From Aureococcus anophagefferens (Eukaryota > Sar > Pelagophyceae > Pelagomonadales > Pelagomonadaceae): a stretch of 64,000 nucleotides of DNA. The DNA lies in NCBI RefSeq assembly GCF_000186865.1, contig NW_008705584.1:355209-419208 (forward strand), written 5' to 3'. The position numbers and the translations under genes were made by a program. Below the pieces are notes generated by a model. It was not told where the DNA came from and ran no database searches. It saw nothing but the letters and a program-made list of their open reading frames with translations. Numbering within the stretch: position 1 is the stretch's first letter; each line of letters begins with the position of its first letter. Below are positions 22,192-33,240 of this stretch, in pieces.

Positions 22192-22401
22192 TCATCTCAG
22201 ATCAGCATGGGAGTGATTAAAGTTGTTTGTGCATACCTCTTGGCAGACTGTGCACCTAACTTTTTCACCGCGCTTCCGGTTCTTCTTCTTCCTCTTGCCG
22301 AGCTCTGCTTCCGACAGCTTCTTCTGCCTCTTTCGCGCAGGCGCCGCATCCGCCGGTAGCAGCGCGCAGCCCGCAGAGCTTCGCATCGCACGTTTTTCCA
22401 T
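22192..22401 (-). CDS. Possible first exon of a small basic zinc-binding-like protein
   Basis: From ATG 22401 the frame reads a short Ala-rich start, a strongly basic lysine-rich segment (KRQKKLSEAELGKRKKKNRK) and then VRCTVCQE, a Cys-x-x-Cys pair. A splice-donor-like gtatgc follows directly after the CxxC segment. No convincing downstream exon was found in the low-complexity sequence beyond 22190, so this may be a truncated or dead gene. Function not assigned. Confidence 0.3.
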   Translation of the reverse strand: MEKRAMRSSAGCALLPADAAPARKRQKKLSEAELGKRKKKNRKRGEKVRCTVCQEVCTNNFNHSHADLR

Positions 22402-22911
22402 GGCGAGCCTGGGAGCAGCTTGCACCGAGTTGCTCTAAACGCGTGAATAATATAAGATATGCGACCAAAATATATCTTTTGCGAATTGTCGCACGATGGA
22501 CCGCACGCCATCCCCCTCACGCGGTCCGGAAATTACGTCACCGACGCGGCATGTCGGCTCCACCCCTGCGTCTAGTAACATTCCTAGTCCGGGGGTCGGG
22601 CGACCGGCTAGAGTTCAACGGTTCACTGGGCATGGTTTTCTGGTAATCTCGACGGTAATGGAAGCCCAACCGGGCGGCAGGAGGGTTACTGCAAAATCCC
22701 ACCTACCAAAACTGGAATCCTCAGAATCTGCTTATTCGGCAGACACAGTTCCCTAGAACTAGAAGCTCTGTCTAGAGGAGCCCTAACACCCACACTGAGA
22801 TCAGAGAGAAGCGCAGCTTTAGTTAGCACCGCCCAATTTAGACTTAGAATCACGTGCATACCACGGGTCCAGTACGATGGAGCATGCGGGCCAAGATAGT
22901 ACCCTTCAAGA
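22402..22911. other. Spacer, nothing recognised
   Basis: No exon, known repeat or motif was recognised in this stretch, apart from its being the downstream flank of the copia-like element. Confidence 0.4.
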
Positions 22912-23499
22912 CTAAAAACAGAGACTGTACTGGCCCAATATGGACGCCGTCGTCGGACGATACGCCAAGCATTGTCTATGGTTGCGCGTCGCGTTGACGC
23001 GGTGTGCCTTGGGCACTTCGTCGCTAATCTCGCCGGCGAGGAGCTCGGCGCTCATGAGCGGCATGGCGCCGTGGGGCGTCGCCGGCAGCTTTTCCGCGAC
23101 GGCGTGAGCCGCGGCCGCGGTCGACCAGTGTCCGTCGGCGACGCCGGACCGCGGGTCATAGCGTGCCGGTCTGGACCGGTCGCGTTTGGGCGTCGGGGGG
23201 TCGTCCGCGACCTTCGGGGGCTCCCCCGCTCCGTCACCGGGCTCCCCCGCTCCCGCGGCGGGGACGGCGGGGACGAGCGGGGGCTGCGCGCCGGGGAGCG
23301 GCGGCTCTGGCGGCCCAACGACGTTCGGCGGTGGCAGGCTAACCACCATGCGCGCCTTGTCGAGGGTGCCGTGCGGCGGGCCGATGTACGAGAACGTGCG
23401 CGCGTTGCGGTAGGCGCGGTCGACCTTGGCGCGGACCGTGCCGACGCCCATGTGCCGCTGCGCGCCGAGGTACCGGGCCGCGATCCCGCGCGAGTCGTG

Positions 23500-24160
23500 C
23501 CGGGAGTCGTGGCCCATGTTGTCGTAGATGGCTATGTGAGGGTAGAACGGGACGAGCGCCGAGATGTCGGGGACGCTCTAAAAGAGCGCCTCGTGCGGCG
23601 TGACGCCGTCCCGCGCGAGGCAGTTCGACTTGTCGCACCTGTCGAGCGCGCAGTCGAGCCAGAGGTTCGCGGGGGCCCCGGACGTGAGCATGGCGGGACG
23701 CATGCCCTCGTAGATTCGGCGGTGCTCCGACTCGACGCGGTCGACGTGCTAGTCGCTCGCGCGCGGGCGGTAGGCGACGCCGAGCTGGGCTAGCATGGCC
23801 TCCGCGGCGACGGAGTTGAATTCGCCGCCGAAGTCGAAGACGGCTGTGCCGATCTCAATCCCGCGGGATTTCAACGACGCGTGCGCGCGGAACGTCGACG
23901 AGACGTCGTCGTCGCCGACGAAGTCGGACTTGCGGCGCTGGCCGGCGGCGTAAACGTAGTGGCCGGCGCGCGTCTGTGTGACGCCGACGAGGAGGTATAT
24001 GGCGCCGTCGACCGACTGTGTCGCGACCGGCCCATGGAGGTCGAACTCGAACGTGACGCGGTGGCTCGTCTCGGCTCCGCGCGACGTGTGGTACGTGCGC
24101 GCGCGCGTCAAGTTTGAGACGCGGCACGCGGCGCACTTGTGAACGGCGGGGAACCGGAAG
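23500..24160 (-). pseudogene. Copia-type integrase core
   Basis: A Cys-x-x-Cys (HKCAACRVSN) of the GAG-pre-integrase zinc site is followed by the DDE core: first Asp in FDLHGPVATQS, second in AVFDFGGEFNS, Glu in RVESEHRRIYEG. Spacing is that of Ty1/copia integrases. A TAG stop separates the second Asp segment from the Glu segment (about 23752), and another TAG falls at about 23580. Confidence 0.8.
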
Positions 24161-24179
24161 CCCGTAGTATTTGCAAGTG

Positions 24180-24789
24180 TCCTCGAGGACAGCCATGTGT
24201 GGCTGCAGGCGCCTGACGATGTTGACGAAGCCCAGCAGCGCGGCGCTGCGAGGGTCGCCGATCCCGAGCCGCTTGCCGGTAGGTGCCACGGGTTGACACG
24301 GCGGACCGCCGAGCACGACGCGCAGCGCGCCGTTCGACCTGAGAACGAAGCCCAGGACGTGTCCTCGTAGTCGAGGTGGAACTGCGCGTGCCTGTGGGCG
24401 GCGCGCAGCAGCGGCAGCTTGGCCGGGTCGCGCTCGAGCATGCCAGCGACGACGCCGCCGTCGGCGCGGAAGGCGTCGGCCATGGCGCCGCACCCGGCGA
24501 AGGCCTCGAAGCACTCGCGCTGCCGGAGCCCTCGGGTGGGCTCGATCACGGCATCCAGGCTGACGACCGCGACGGCGAGGGCTGCGGCGAGGAAGGAGCC
24601 CGCCGCGAGGCCGCGCGAGACGCGCGGCGTCGCGTTGTCGGGGAGCGACGGCGCCGGTTCGGGCGTGGCCGTCTCGGGCTCGCCCTCGCTCAGTTCGATG
24701 TCTATGAGGATGAGGTTTTGGTAGTGCATGAGCGGTACGCGCTGCCCCTCGGGCGTGACCATGACGCTGAAGTCCCGGTCGAAGCTCAT
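24180..24789 (-). pseudogene. Cytosine-C5 DNA methyltransferase N-terminal half within the retroelement
   Basis: Motif I is FEAFAGCGAMADAFRADG (SAM binding); motif IV is VLGGPPCQPVAPTGKRLG with the catalytic Pro-Cys-Gln; a motif VI-like AVLEDTCKYYG follows. Motif IV and VI lie in a different frame from motif I, so a frameshift near 24365 separates them, and another near 24170 returns to the integrase frame. Motifs VIII-X and a target-recognition region are not seen, so the domain was partial even before decay, or the missing part was deleted. Arg-rich shadows in other frames are not coding. Confidence 0.75.
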
Positions 24790-24799
24790 GCCCTGCGCG

Positions 24800-25140
24800 C
24801 GGAGCGCGCCTCAGCTCAGGATCGGCGGCGACCCCTTGACCGAGGCGTCGTTGTCGCTCTTGATCTCGAACTTACGCCCGCGCTCTTGACCGGCGTCGTG
24901 TAAACTCCGAGGTTCTTCATGACCGCGCCGCTGTAGCCGCGGAAGCCGGAGGGCTCGCCGGGCGCCCCGGACGGCTCGCGGCGCAGGCCGACGCGGCGCA
25001 GTCGCGTGTCTGATGCCTGTGCGCCCGTGTCGATGAGGGCTCGTTGCGCGTTCGACGGCTTCGGCGGCAGGCCCGGGGCCGAGTCGAGGGTCGCGATGAG
25101 CGCCAGGTCGTGGACCGGGGACATGGCGCTGATCTCGGCG
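24800..25140 (-). pseudogene. Retroelement aspartic protease region
   Basis: The minus frame contains the active-site triplet context ALIDTGAQASD, typical of retroviral-type proteases, preceded by 30 residues of ordinary sequence and followed by a Gly-rich flap-like region (GFRGYSGAVMKNLGVY). The frame is interrupted by TGA at about 24810, just before the methyltransferase-bearing frame opens at MSFDRDFSVMV (24789). The 5' side runs into a palindrome-rich tandem block (25149-25238). Confidence 0.65.
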
Positions 25141-25148
25141 TATGGATG

Positions 25149-25238
25149 CTCAAATACCCGGTATGGACAAAGCGGGACGGGTATATGCCGGTATATACCG
25201 TCGGTATGGTAAATACCCGGTATATACCGGTATTTGCG
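25149..25238. repeat. Palindromic tandem block (ggtatataccg units)
   Basis: Several overlapping copies of ggtatataccg / aaatacccggtat in about 90 bp, each nearly self-complementary. It lies at the 5' side of the retroelement protease frame and breaks up the surrounding GC-rich composition with AT-rich units. Confidence 0.7.
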
Positions 25239-25462
25239 GAGTACGCCGATCCCTCTATGGTCTCCCGGCTCCGCGTCGAGCCACCGCGCGCCGTGCCGGT
25301 CCCAATGCGGCACGCAGAGGCGCCTTTCCGATGATTAGAAAGGGCGGCGCGTCGCGTGCGTCGGCTTTAAGGCGCGTGGCCCCGAGTGGAGCGAATTCGA
25401 GCACGCGTGCGCGCGCGGGCGGCGCGCAGCGTGGCGCGACTCGTCGCGGCCGAGCCCCTGCA

Positions 25463-25558
25463 GCCGTCGTCGGACGATACGCCAGAGGAGGTGTCCTCGT
25501 AGTCGAGGTGGAACTGCGCGTGCCTGTGGGCGGCGCGCAGCAGCGGCAGCTTGGCCGG
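25463..25558. repeat. Chimeric duplication of two retroelement pieces
   Basis: 25463-25484 repeats 22946-22967 exactly (22 bp), and 25491-25558 repeats 24359-24426 exactly (68 bp, part of the methyltransferase frame). The two source pieces lie 1.4 kb apart in the main element but are joined here within 7 bp. Confidence 0.85.
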
Positions 25559-26409
25559 CCCTCCCTCGGCCCAAAATGCAGTCGCGGGGATCGTAGGCGC
25601 GCGCACATAGCCTGGTCGCGGCAAATACTCGCTAGGGTATTCTCCGTATGCTTGATTACTCAGGCCGTCCAAAAGTGAACTTCACAGACTGGGCGCGGTA
25701 ACTGTGTCTCGCATCGTGGCTAGAAACTCCGGGCACCCGGGGCCGTAGACTGGAACTAGAGCCGGGTCGACCTGAGCATGGGGGGGGTGAATAGAACACT
25801 TTGACCCGCGTTGTTCCCACCCCTCAGAAACCGACGCGTTTGATCGCGTGGGACAGGCCCTCGAATTAAGTGCGAACATTTTTCTGTGAGATTCATGGCT
25901 TTCGTCCCGCCAGCACTCTGGAATTTTCCACCGCGCGCCGCCATCGGTGCGATTTTGCTTACTTTCAACAGGAACCGCTTCCGACGGCGGACGCCGTAAG
26001 CTCAGCGCGGCCGGTGAATTAAGTGTGAGGACCCCGGCTCGTTATAAAAGCAAACGCTTGGGTTAATTTATTCAAGTAGTAATCGGAAACTTCATCGAAA
26101 TCGTACAAAACTGCATCGTTTCGACCGACGGATAACGCTGAGATGATGTGATGCGCCAGCGCCGCGCCGTTTTTGCGCTAGGTGGTGCACAAAAAGCGCG
26201 CGTGCTGCGCCGGACAGCGACGACGGGGTTCGGGAGCGCAAAAATTCCTGCTGGCGGCCTTCTGCGGCGAGACTGTCGATCACTGCGACTGCGGGGCGCG
26301 CCCCCACTCGATTTTTGCATCCCCGGGTTCATATACCGTGATGCCTGGCATGGGACAGCTCATCACCTCTCTACGGTCGCCCTGCGACTGAATTAGGTTC
26401 GAAACTCCC

Positions 26410-26434
26410 CCGCGCGCGCGACGACGACGACGAC

Positions 26435-26471
<37 letters not shown>

Positions 26472-26496
26472 ACGACCGACCGACCGACCGACCGGC
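26410..26496. repeat. Compound microsatellite (cga)n(cgg)n(cga)n(ccga)n
   Basis: Direct reading: a cg run, then acg triplets, about eight cgg/ggc triplets, acg triplets again, then five tetranucleotide ccga copies. Confidence 0.95.
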
Positions 26497-26779
26497 CCAG
26501 AAAATACGTGCCAGGAACTCGCCCGGGACCTAGGGGAAGTCACCCGAGGTCCCCCTGAGTACGCCCGAGTAGGATTTAATCAAAGTTTACCACCCCGTAC
26601 CCCGGAGCTCGAGGTCACTCACAAGCTTGTTCTAGTAGGCCACGCGGCCCCGCGGCCGCCGGCGGCGGCAGAAACTCACCCAGAACCCCCCCCCCCCCCC
26701 TGCGCCGGACGGGACCCCAGGGAACCCACGACGTCCCGGATCGTCCCGGGCAATTTGGGGCCCGGGTCGGCGGCTAGGT

Positions 26780-27040
26780 CCCAAATTACGTGACGGCGTT
26801 TTTTACGTAAGCCGTCGCCACGGCGTTTTTTACGCGTCTTTACTCTTTTTTTGCGCGTTTTTTTACGCGGAGCTGTTTTTTTGTCTTATTTTATTTTTCC
26901 CGCCGGGGGTCCGAGGAGATGCAAACGGCGTCGATTTAGACTAGAAAAAAATTTGAGTAAAAAGAAAATTGTACCACGTGCCTCACGTAAATTACGCGGG
27001 TTCCTGGACCGCGTTTTTTGTGGCGTTTTTACGCGTTTTT
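26780..27040. repeat. T-rich / acgcg repeat block, inverted relative to 13905-14005
   Basis: Recurrent gcgttttttacg-type units. The segment acgtaaattacgcgggttcc near 26987 matches the reverse complement of the sequence near 13950, so two inverted copies lie 13 kb apart. Confidence 0.7.
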
Positions 27041-27618
27041 ACGCGTGCTTTTGGACCTCTAGAGGTCGGCGGCTGGGGGCCTTATTCAGGCGCCGGGGGG
27101 CCGGGCGGGCCCCAAGCCAACTAGAGTGCGACGGAATGCCGCGGGCGACGAGCAATACCCGGTGGACGCTGCGGCCGAGAAACCACCCGGCGAACGGCCC
27201 TGCCGAAGCCGCTATGAGCAAAACTCCGAGGGTTAGTCGACTAGGGCTCGCTCCGGGTGCTCGTGTGGTATGCGTGCCATCGCGGCCAACGTGGCTATTG
27301 TAGTGCGTTGGGCGACCCCCGGCGTCTGTCGGAGGCTGAGCCCTAACTACTGTGATGCAGATGTTCCTCAGCCAACAAAGGCACTACGTCCAGGATGGCG
27401 GACACCCAGGGGCGAATCCACGTTCTAGAGAGTGAATCGCATCGCATCGCTGGGGCATCGCATCGCTGCACTGGCCATTGTTAGCTTGACTTCTTTCACA
27501 ATTATGCTAGTACGACATTTCATTCTACTTCATGAGGGCCCGAGCGACCTCCGCAAGACGGCTGCAGTTATACGGCCGCTTTGGAGCCCTCCCTGTGTGG
27601 CCAGGGTCAATTTTCAGC

Positions 27619-30600
27619 TTAGCTATATACTGTATATACACACCTGCGATAAGCAGCGTTCATTGCTGCTCGGCGACGTTCATCCATTTGGGCTTGTTGT
27701 TGGGCAAGAGCCCTCAACTGTTCCTTGAGCTGCCTGCACTTAGGTACCATACACGCATCACGGCGACATTGACGCGCATGAATCTGCAACAGTGCCCAAA
27801 TACGGCGGCAAATAGCGCAGCCGCCCTGTACACGTGTCACGCAAGTCGCTCCGTGCTTCAACAGATTCTGTGTGTGGAATGAATTTATTATTGAACTCAG
27901 ATAGGCGATTAAAGTGCACCTTCATTTTGTTGCAGTTCGCTGAAGGGCATTGTTGGTTTCGGCAGCCAGAAGCGTGCTGAAGTAGCTGCATATGCAATTG
28001 TATGGAGCGATGGCGGTCACGACGTTGCTCTTCGGTGAGCTGGGCCTGGGAATCACTTCCAACAACAGACCTTCGAAAAGGAAATTTGTCAGCGAAAACC
28101 TTGTGCATCTTTTGATAGCAGTCCTGACAAATAGAGGATGATATGATGTAACGTAAACGCTAAGCACACCTGACAAAGATGAAACTCAGTATCTTTTTCT
28201 GAGGTATAGCAGTAGCCAGAATTTATGTCAACATTGCAATTTGAGCACGTTACAAGAAATTTTGGTACATCTGGATTGTGCATGTGATATAGCGACATCA
28301 TTGAGGTATGTTTGGCCCGCCGTAGATCATCGAATTGATAATGATTTCCTTGACACAGATTCAGAAATTGCTGTCGCGTATCATAAAACTCAGATTCAAT
28401 GATTTCGTCGGTATCTTCTGTTTCGTCGAAGGCTTTACCGTGGCTAGGTTTTGCGTTGACGTCAGCGGTTGGTTCAGTCGGGGCCTGATTATCTTCATTA
28501 TTTGACACGGGATGAGTGACATCCAATCGAACCGTGGGCTCGGCAATGTTCGTTGATATCACTGGAGCTCCCACTGTATCTGATGGTGGTGATGAGCACT
28601 CCGCAGACACCTCGCTATTAAGGACTTGGCCGGCTGGACTTCCCGCGTTGGATTTTGGAACATCATCGCCCAACAACCGTTTCTGCTCTCTTTCATATCG
28701 TCCTTCCATGACATGAGCAAAGTCACGTGGCTGCAAGTATGCTACGATGAAGGCGTCTTTCATTGGTTCTAGAATTTTGCCCATTCGTGCGACAAGTGCA
28801 TCCTGCCCATTTTCCTCCTCTATGGAGCCATCTGATCGAAGGCCGCGCTGCGTTCGCCCTTTCATTTTTGCTTTTGATTTGGTAGCACTCCCTGCTTTAC
28901 GAGATTTAGATTCGTTTCGCTCATTGGCCTCGTCTTCAAGAGCCTTGACCACGTTTTCAGCCTCACCGGGCCAATAATCACCCTCAAAATAAGGAATATG
29001 ATTCACATCGTAGTCTGCCTGGAAATGTTCGTCCCAGAGATTCGTGATGTGAGTGACAATACCCTCTTCCTTCGCTTTTTCTAGTAGGGTTATGTACCAT
29101 GAGCGAAGACGATCATCCTTGGGAGTTTTCTGGTCCTCTGGGTGACAAAAGAAAATGTAATCATCGCCCTTGCAGGGGGGGCATGCCCAAATATGCGCGG
29201 TGTGGAAACCGCGCTCCTTCGTGTGGGCTAGATAAGCAATGAGCATCTCATGATAGACAAGCGTTCTGTATTGCCGCGGTCGAAAGTAGTAGACTGAATC
29301 AAGATAGCTGACATAGACGCGTCGTTGATTTGGTTGGGGGCAGTTATGGCCATATTCGTACAAGTACATTCCAAATAGAATGACATCAACACCATCCATT
29401 TCTTGAAAGAGGAGGATGCATTTTGATCGAACTGGAAACTCGCGTGGATATTTCTGATCTGCATAACGCTGAAGTATTCTAGGTTTCACCTGATGCGCTT
29501 TCTCAATGTTAGATAACTGACGCACATACACAGCAGATGCTGTCAAATGGGGGACCCCATTTGAAGACCTAAGTGCATATGCATCATCTAGCGACTTGAT
29601 CACTCGATCTTCGAGGAAACGTGACATTTTGGTGTGGCGGATCTCTTTGGCGCCAAGTGGCTTCGCATGTGGCTCTTTGGCGCCGCGTCTTGCCATAAAA
29701 CAAAATGGGCAGTGATAGATAGTGGTTCCTTTGTTCATGCGGCCATTGAATAAGGCGCAGATTTGGTGCACCCATCGGTTGCATTGCGAGCATTCAACCC
29801 AAGGCTCTTCGTGCATCTCATCATTTTTCTTCTTCTGCAATTCTTTCTTCCACAGGGTGCAATCCGCAAACTCGAGTGGTTCCTTTTCGCGTAATTCATT
29901 AAAACATTGTTGACACCAGTGATACTGATTTCGCCCTCCAGTGTAATAATACGAATTCCTCCGGATTCGTTGTCCATTGCAGGAGCCATTGCAGTAGTAG
30001 ACCGTGGGTTCAAAAAGCAACTTTTCGCAACCACAGAGCACGCACACATCGCCATTTGACTTGCGATGCTCTTCCTCGGCTTCAATACTTGTGATCATGG
30101 CATGATACAACTTCTCAAAAACAGCTTTCATTTCACGTGCAACTTTGCAAACATCCGAGCCATCTCCGTTATACGAGATTGCATTGTCGAACGTGAGCCG
30201 TACGTCAGACCCAAATTCAGATATGGACTTGTAGCAGTTATTTTCCATGCGTTTTTTAATTGACCCTAGATCCATTGGATTCTTGATTATATCGAAGTAG
30301 TCCGGCAAGTTGAGTTCGACCGGATCGACAGGTTGCATGAATATCCATGAGCACTCATGATCGGTTAGCTTCTTCAAGACAGGCGAACATTTCTGACGTA
30401 TCTTAGCTGCGGTCAACCGCAGTCCAGTTTTCAAGGATTGAAGATGCGCATGAATTTGCGATGGAGTGAAGGAATTAAGAAGGCTTGTTCCTTCTTCAAT
30501 CCGCCCTGCTGGTGTTGGTACTGTTGAAAGAGGTACATCTTGGCTTTTGGGAAGATCAGCGTGTCGTGAAACGTTCCCAGTTGAGGCTCCGCTAATGCGC

Positions 30601-32070
30601 GTTTTCTTTGCTTCTTGCATACCAGTTGACCCATAACCTTGTCCGCCATGTCTTTGTACACCTCTCGCCGGCTTTGCTGAACTGGGTCGTTGTCGCGTTC
30701 GATCTCCGCCAATGTTGCGTTGAGAATGTCCACGCAAAGGTCCAGAAGTGTTCCGTCCGTCATGCAAAGACGCATCCTTCGAGAGATCTCTTGCGTTACC
30801 ATGTGGCTCGTGAACATTTGAGCCGGAATTGTGCCTAAGAGGCCTTGCCTCCCACCCCAAGTAAGTCAGCGGACACGGGAAGTTACTGAGCCATTGCTAG
30901 TTGCTTCGCCTTCTCATGATTTCGTTGAATCGCTTCACGCACTGGACCACAGACTGCGCACCGAGGATCTTTGCAGCGGTGATAATGCGAAAGGACATAT
31001 CTTGACGATACGCAGTGGGCCATTTGACACTGCTGATCTTTACATTCAGCAATATGCTTCCACAGTCGTTTCATTCCTGCGCAGTGTGGAGTGACGGGGC
31101 ACGTTCCATTTTCGTGGGGGCATTTTGATGCATGTCGCAGCAGCAGCAAGCGCTGTTGCTGTTGGCGAAGGACTTGCTGCCTCTGATCCGCATGATACGG
31201 ACGCTGTATGGGAGGAGGCTCGCGTGTTGTCGTTGATGAGTTCCTAGCAGCTAGTGCTCCCGAAGAAGCATTCACAGATGCGGCATCACTTGTGGTGGTG
31301 TTCGTGTCGATACCACTATTCCCCTCCGTCGAATTGAGCCCCATAAGTGGATTTATATCTGACAGACTGACAAAGCGATTCGTCGTATTTGCCTATTGGT
31401 TACTCATAGTAATAGGTAGAGCTAGACGTAAGACGCCGCGCAGCATTAGCCGAAATGTCCCCAGCTGTGATATGTGATGAGGTGGATAGCACAGGATCCC
31501 CCCCTCCACCTGCGTTGTTTGCGCATGCGATAGCTACATCTAATAGAGCGTGAGGTTGCGCCAAGACAGAACATACACACCTCGGTTACCAACGTCTGAT
31601 GTGCCAGCATCTGCACTATTCGAGCTGTTCTCTTCGCTTTTTTGTTTTTGCTGCTGGGCACGCAGGCCCATGGCTATTGCCAAGGCCTGGAGCCGCTTCT
31701 TTAAGGTTTGTGTATCTTTATACGCATCCTGAATTTGAAAAACTTAAGTGCAGCCAAGAACACACGACGTACAAACGACTGTGCGGATCGGAACAATGAT
31801 TCTTCCAAGCGTCTCGCCATCTGTGGAAGTTTTTGCATCCATTCAACTGGCGCGTTCGGCTTCCGCGCTTGTAGAAGCCGTGCTCTATGAGTGAGAATCA
31901 ATGATGTATTATGGCGTTACTCACATGTTCGTGATCATCTTGCGTCTCTCTTGAAGGTGAATATCCTGGGCGTACCACGTGGGACAGCTCGATGGACGCT
32001 GAGACGTAACTATGGAGCCTTCCGGCATACCATCCGGGGGGGCTCCTGTCCCCGGACCGGTAGTAGACAT
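27619..32070 (-). CDS. CBP/p300-like histone acetyltransferase (TAZ1-KIX-bromo-PHD-HAT-ZZ-TAZ2)
   Basis: Nuclear transcriptional coactivator acetylating histones. Nine exons: 32070-31925, 31884-31773, 31728-31581, 31509-31404, 31366-30887, 30848-30537, 30483-28170, 28123-27920, 27867-27619; introns 37-71 nt, all phases closing; 1,356 residues. Order: conserved N-terminal helices (RKPNAPVEWMQKLPQMARRL), TAZ1 (LLLLRHASKCPHENGTC), a KIX-like domain in exon 6 (VTQEISRRMR then SRREVYKDMADKVMGQL), bromodomain (VELNLPDYFDIIKNPMDLGS), RING/PHD cysteines, KAT11 catalytic domain (YFRPRQYRTLVYHEMLIAYL; WACPPCKGDDYIFFCHP), ZZ finger (FHLCQDCYQKMH across a splice) and TAZ2 (CRNQQCPSANCNKMK; GGCAICRRIWALL). 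The exon 6/7 junction has a second possible donor nearby. Another exon beyond 27619 is possible. Confidence 0.95.
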
Positions 32071-32133
32071 GGCTCGCTCACGGATAAGAAGATGAGCGTC
32101 GCCGCGTAGTTCGGCGCTCGCCGGGCAGTGCAC

Positions 32134-32683
32134 TGCAGTGCTTCGATCAACGTAATCTACGCCGGCGTAGATTATTAGTTCATTATTTTGGGCCCGGCGC
32201 AGCGGGATTCATTAGTCCTCCGTAGAGGCTGTGCGTCGACCGCGCGTCGGGGGGGGGGGCAGATCAGAGTGAGACTGCGTTACGGGTATCCTAGGGGTAT
32301 CCTGGCTCCTCTGCTCCCCCGCCGCGGCCGGAAAGGCGGAGCGGGGACTGCGAAGCCAGGTCGGGGAATGAGAGTGTGCACGCCGCAGCGTGCAGGGAGG
32401 CGGGCGGGTGCCACGGCACCGCGCCGGGGAGGAACGGCGGTGCGGCGTGCCTTGCGGGCACGCCGTGTTGAGGCCGAAGAGCGGGAACCGGCGTAGAACC
32501 CCGCAGGGTTGTCGCTGTTCCGGGCGTAGGGAGGAAGTAGGCGCGGGCTCCGGCGGGCGACCCCGCGGGGTCGCCCGCGGCCTCAGGCGCGGGAGTGTTG
32601 TGCACGCCGCGGCGTGCAGGGAGGCGGGCGGGAGGAGCGGCCCGTTGGCCAGGTTGGCTCGGTAAGGTCGCGGGCCGCCAGGC
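32134..32683. repeat. GC-rich, hairpin-rich block adjacent to copia RNase H
   Basis: Contains a perfect 26-bp palindrome at 32553-32578, a hairpin gcgtgccttgcgggcacgc near 32447, and a roughly 35-bp unit (cgtgcagggaggcgggcggg core) twice, near 32388 and 32614. It lies immediately downstream, in element sense, of the RNase H stop. It could be the 3' untranslated region or LTR of the copia remnant. Confidence 0.5.
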
Positions 32684-33240
32684 CTAGGCGAGAGGAAGGT
32701 CGACGAGCTCGTTCCTGTCGTTGACGCGGAGCCCGGCGATCATTGCGAGCGAGCGCCGGAAGCGATCCTCGTCCTCGGCGGCAGTGAGAGTGTTCGCCGG
32801 GTTGAACTTCGATGGGACGTGATGGAGGACGAGCTCGCCGGAGTCGAGTGCGTCGTGGCGGAAAGGTCGCGTCCGCGAAGGAAGAGTATTGCCGACTCGT
32901 TGTCGCAGTAGACGTGCGACGGCCGGAGGCTGCGCTTGAGCATGAAGGATGCGAGAGAGCGCATGCTCAGGAGCACGCGGACGAGCACGACCAGGGCGTA
33001 CAGCTCGGCCTCGAAGGTCGAGATCGCTGTCGCGTACTGGACCGACGACCACGCGCAGACGGACGCGCCGCATGCGAAGATGTAGCCGCCGGAGCGCGAG
33101 CGGCAGACGCCGGACGCCGTGCGGTGGATCTCGCGTCCGTGCGAGGCGTCCATGTAGCCGTCGAGTGCGAACTCGGCGCAGCGGGTGTAGGTGAGCCCGA
33201 GCTGGGCGTGGGAGTTGACGTAGCGGAAGACGCGCCCGAG
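32684..33240 (-). pseudogene. Copia RNase H remnant (frameshifted)
   Basis: Minus strand. GRVFRYVNSHAQLGLTYTR (link between reverse transcriptase and RNase H) is followed by DASHGREIHRTASG, GGYIFACGASVCAWSS, STFEAELYAL and VYCDNESAILF, the RNase H core with its acidic residues. A frameshift near 32870 switches frame to HDALDSGELVLHHVPSKFNP and ANTLTAAEDEDRFRRSL, the usual copia C-terminus (normally ..NxADxxTK). The preceding reverse transcriptase and integrase are absent. Probably a 5'-truncated or deleted copy. Confidence 0.85.

Larger units (their letters stand above)
22912..25140 (-). mobile_element. Decayed Ty1/copia retroelement fragment carrying a DNA methyltransferase domain
   Basis: Read on the minus strand, three pol-type segments lie in order: an aspartic protease (ALIDTGA, about 25055), a cytosine-C5 methyltransferase N-terminal half (about 24610-24180) and a copia integrase (about 24150-23640), followed by a Pro-rich linker to 22912. 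Reverse transcriptase and RNase H are missing from this copy. At least two frameshifts (about 24365 and 24170) and stops (TGA about 24810, TAG near 23752 and 23580) show it is dead. Protease-integrase order is that of Ty1/copia; the methyltransferase sits between them. No LTR pair was identified. Codon use is far more GC-rich than the neighbouring genes. Confidence 0.82.
25680..27618. other. Spacer with microsatellites and dispersed repeats
   Basis: Features: compound microsatellite (26410-26496), poly-C (about 26688-26701), T/acgcg-rich block (26780-27040), GC-rich repeat (27064-27150), and a 55-bp repeat also at 47955-48010 (27268-27325). Open frames here lack domains. The CBP/p300 3' end lies just beyond 27618. 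Confidence 0.5.

Noticed and set aside
22972..23793. 273-codon plus-strand frame
   Set aside because: It is the complement of the copia integrase/linker region, which shows real motifs on the minus strand.
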